In this document: positions 50,082 through 51,713 of the stretch, piece by piece
How positions within the stretch are numbered: the stretch's first letter is position 1
Layout of the letters: every line of letters begins with the position of its first letter
From: SKKY01 sp964622305
GTDB taxonomy: Bacteria; Bacillota; Peptococcia; Peptococcales; SKKY01
Assembly: GCA_964622305.1 (NCBI GenBank)
Contig: CAZUPR010000005.1
Span: forward strand, 1 to 51,713
Direction of reading: 5' to 3'
DNA: 51,713 nt
The notes under the pieces: model-generated
Told to the model about the DNA's origin: nothing
Database searches by the model: none
What the model saw: the letters and a program-made list of their open reading frames with translations, nothing else
Made by a program: the position numbers and the translations under genes

Positions 50082-51713
50082 AAACAATTAAGTTGATGAA
50101 TTTTATCAAACAAAATAAATTGTATAAATTCTTTGAAAGCCATGCTCTTTATCGCAGGCTTGCTTATGTAGCTATTTTTACCATAGCTACAGTTATTTTG
50201 CTTTTAGGCAGTATGGTTCCAAGCATGGTAAATCTTGCTGCCGGAGACGTGTCTCCTCTTACAATTGAGGCTGACCGTTACCTTTCTTTTGTTGATAATG
50301 AAGCTACCGAAGTGAAAAAAAACGAAGTTGCTTCCAGGGTGAAAACTGTCTATAAGTTGGAACCAGCCGTAGTTGAAGATTACCAGAAGGAAATTGAGAA
50401 TATCAGCCAAAAGATCAAGCAAATTTTAACTGATCCGGAACTCTTGCTTAATCAGAAAGTAAATATCCTTTCCGGTCTGGGTTATAATTTTACTATGGCT
50501 GATTTAGAAGTCTTGGCCAGTTTAAGTGAAAGTCACCTTGATGCCATGGCCAATCGTTTACTCTCTATTATTAAAAATAATTTCTCGACAGGTGTAAATG
50601 ATGAAAGCTTAATTTATACAGTCGATAAAATCAGGTCAGATATAGAGCTTTTAGATATTAACCAGGTTTCTAAAAAACTTCTGATGAATTTGTACAACAA
50701 TCTGAGAATGAAGGCCAATCTCCAGCCGGACTACGAAGCAACCTCTAAAGAGATTGCCATGGAGCTTGAGAAGGTAGACCCAGTAAGGATTGTCGTACAA
50801 AAAAATGAAAGAATTGTCAGCAAGGGTGAAGTTTTAACTGAAAGGCAGATAGAAATTATTAACTGGCTGGGCTATTCAGACCGGGGCAATACTCCAGCAG
50901 TTCTTTTAGGCCTGGTTATCTATATTCTTCTTTTTATTCTTTTAATTTCTCTCTATTTGAAAAACTACAAGCCAAAAATTTATGAAAAGGACAGGAACTT
51001 AGTTCTTCTCCTGGTACTTTTCTTTATGGCCTTTGTTCTTATAAGAATTTTTTACACCATCCAAAGTCATTCTGTAAGTTCTTTTGCCCCTCTGGTAAGC
51101 TTTCTTATCCCCCTGGCCTCTGTGTCCATGCTGATAGGAATTTTACTGGATGATAAGCTGGCCTATGTCACGACAGCAGTTACCAGTATGGCTGTTGGTC
51201 TGGTTACTGGCCACATGCCTTATATTTATACAGCTTTTGCCGGCTCCTTTGTGGGCGTCTATCTAGTTGCCAAGATAAATCAGAGAGGGGACCTTATTAA
51301 GGCAGGAGTCTATATTTCTGCTGTCAACTGTCTGGCTATTTCGGCTTCCCTGCTTACAGTAAATGAAGATTTTTCCTTCTATCTTATGGGCCTTGTCTTT
51401 GGCTCCATCAATGGATTCTTGTCGACAATTTTGACCATTGGTCTTTTACCATATTTGGAAAACCTTTTTAATAAAACAACTGTAATAAAACTTTTGGAAC
51501 TATTTAACCCTAACCATCCTCTGCTGAAAAAGCTAATTGTAGAGGCGCCGGGAACCTATCACCACTCTATAATCCTGGGCAATTTAGCCGAGGGAGCAGC
51601 TGAAGCAATTGGGGCAAACCCGGTTCTGGCAAGAGTGGGAGCTATCTTTCATGACATTGGCAAGCTAAAGAGACCTTTCTTCTATGTGGAAAACCAAATT
51701 GGTGAAAATCCAC
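50078..51713 (+). CDS. pgpH: Membrane HD-domain protein PgpH/YqfF, c-di-AMP phosphodiesterase, 3'-truncated
   Basis: The frame stays open to the window end (545 codons). One N-terminal helix (about 28-48) is followed by a large extracellular 7TMR-HDED domain (about 55-280), seven helices (about 285-470), and the start of the HD domain. The latter shows TYHHSIILGNLAEGAAE and IFHDIGKLKRP. PgpH proteins hydrolyse cyclic di-AMP. The ATG at 50078 overlaps the phoH stop. The order phoH-pgpH is conserved in Firmicutes. The last part of the HD domain is outside the window. Confidence 0.94.
   Translation, partial: MKTIKLMNFIKQNKLYKFFESHALYRRLAYVAIFTIATVILLLGSMVPSMVNLAAGDVSPLTIEADRYLSFVDNEATEVKKNEVASRVKTVYKLEPAVVEDYQKEIENISQKIKQILTDPELLLNQKVNILSGLGYNFTMADLEVLASLSESHLDAMANRLLSIIKNNFSTGVNDESLIYTVDKIRSDIELLDINQVSKKLLMNLYNNLRMKANLQPDYEATSKEIAMELEKVDPVRIVVQKNERIVSKGEVLTERQIEIINWLGYSDRGNTPAVLLGLVIYILLFILLISLYLKNYKPKIYEKDRNLVLLLVLFFMAFVLIRIFYTIQSHSVSSFAPLVSFLIPLASVSMLIGILLDDKLAYVTTAVTSMAVGLVTGHMPYIYTAFAGSFVGVYLVAKINQRGDLIKAGVYISAVNCLAISASLLTVNEDFSFYLMGLVFGSINGFLSTILTIGLLPYLENLFNKTTVIKLLELFNPNHPLLKKLIVEAPGTYHHSIILGNLAEGAAEAIGANPVLARVGAIFHDIGKLKRPFFYVENQIGENP

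Overview
The window reads as an ordinary, gene-dense chromosomal stretch of a low-GC Bacillota (Firmicutes) bacterium of the Clostridia/Halanaerobiia kind. The grounds are the conserved blocks hrcA-grpE-dnaK-dnaJ-prmA-rsmE-mtaB, rplU-prp-rpmA-obgE, holA/rpsT/lepA/hemW and nfeD-floA-phoH-pgpH, a perfect CIRCE operator, strong AGGAGG ribosome binding sites, frequent TTG/GTG starts, and an L27 precursor with its Prp protease. The species cannot be fixed from this sequence. Two runs of exactly 100 N mark scaffold joins, so this is a draft or metagenome assembly and distances across those joins are arbitrary.

Layout: 1-2018 AmmeMemoRadiSam genes (amrB 5'-truncated, amrA, amrS). 2035-3519 CheW and an HD-GYP c-di-GMP phosphodiesterase. 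3605-7957 argCJBD, and 9520-10452 argF, separated by an opposite-strand pair (ECHDC3-like crotonase and CoA-diphosphatase-type Nudix). 10594-12478 two single-gene carboxylate transporters (OFA family, SatP family). 12593-15329 Mrp-type ATPase and TypA. 15330-17156 (minus) a secreted glucosaminidase holding the first gap. 17232-24691 two radical-SAM-associated proteins, RNase G, a broken phosphohydrolase behind the second gap, the L21 leader with rplU-prp-rpmA, obgE and a DUF975 membrane protein. 24777-30863 comEA, ilvD, a GGDEF-EAL protein and comEC. 30908-33096 a DacF-like protein without catalytic residues, and holA. 33162-33425 rpsT (minus). 33593-38114 murJ, lepA, hemW. 38120-46228 heat-shock operon, prmA, rsmE, mtaB and a HIT protein. 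46320-51713 rpsU, yqeY, nfeD, floA, two small membrane proteins, phoH and pgpH (cut by the window end). No stretch longer than 300 bases lacks a gene. I saw no tRNA, rRNA, CRISPR array, insertion sequence or prophage.

How it works together: argC and argF promoters carry the same 14-bp palindrome in the same register, pointing to common ArgR-type control of ornithine and citrulline synthesis. The heat-shock operon is under HrcA/CIRCE. Translation and ribosome assembly functions dominate (L21, L27, S20, S21, ObgE, TypA, LepA, RNase G, PrmA, RsmE, MtaB). Nucleotide second-messenger enzymes recur (HD-GYP, GGDEF-EAL, PgpH). ComEA and ComEC imply DNA uptake.

Most worth a second look: comEA and comEC are each preceded by a long hairpin whose 3' arm holds the ribosome-binding sequence and whose seven-T tail runs straight into the ATG; a DacF-like protein has lost the Ser/Lys and KTG active-site motifs; typA has a hairpin between promoter and ribosome binding site; the sporulation genes expected at two loci (gpr/spoIIP and yqfC/yqfD) are absent. 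I did not find a clearly new multi-gene system; the com leaders are the best candidate for undescribed regulation.
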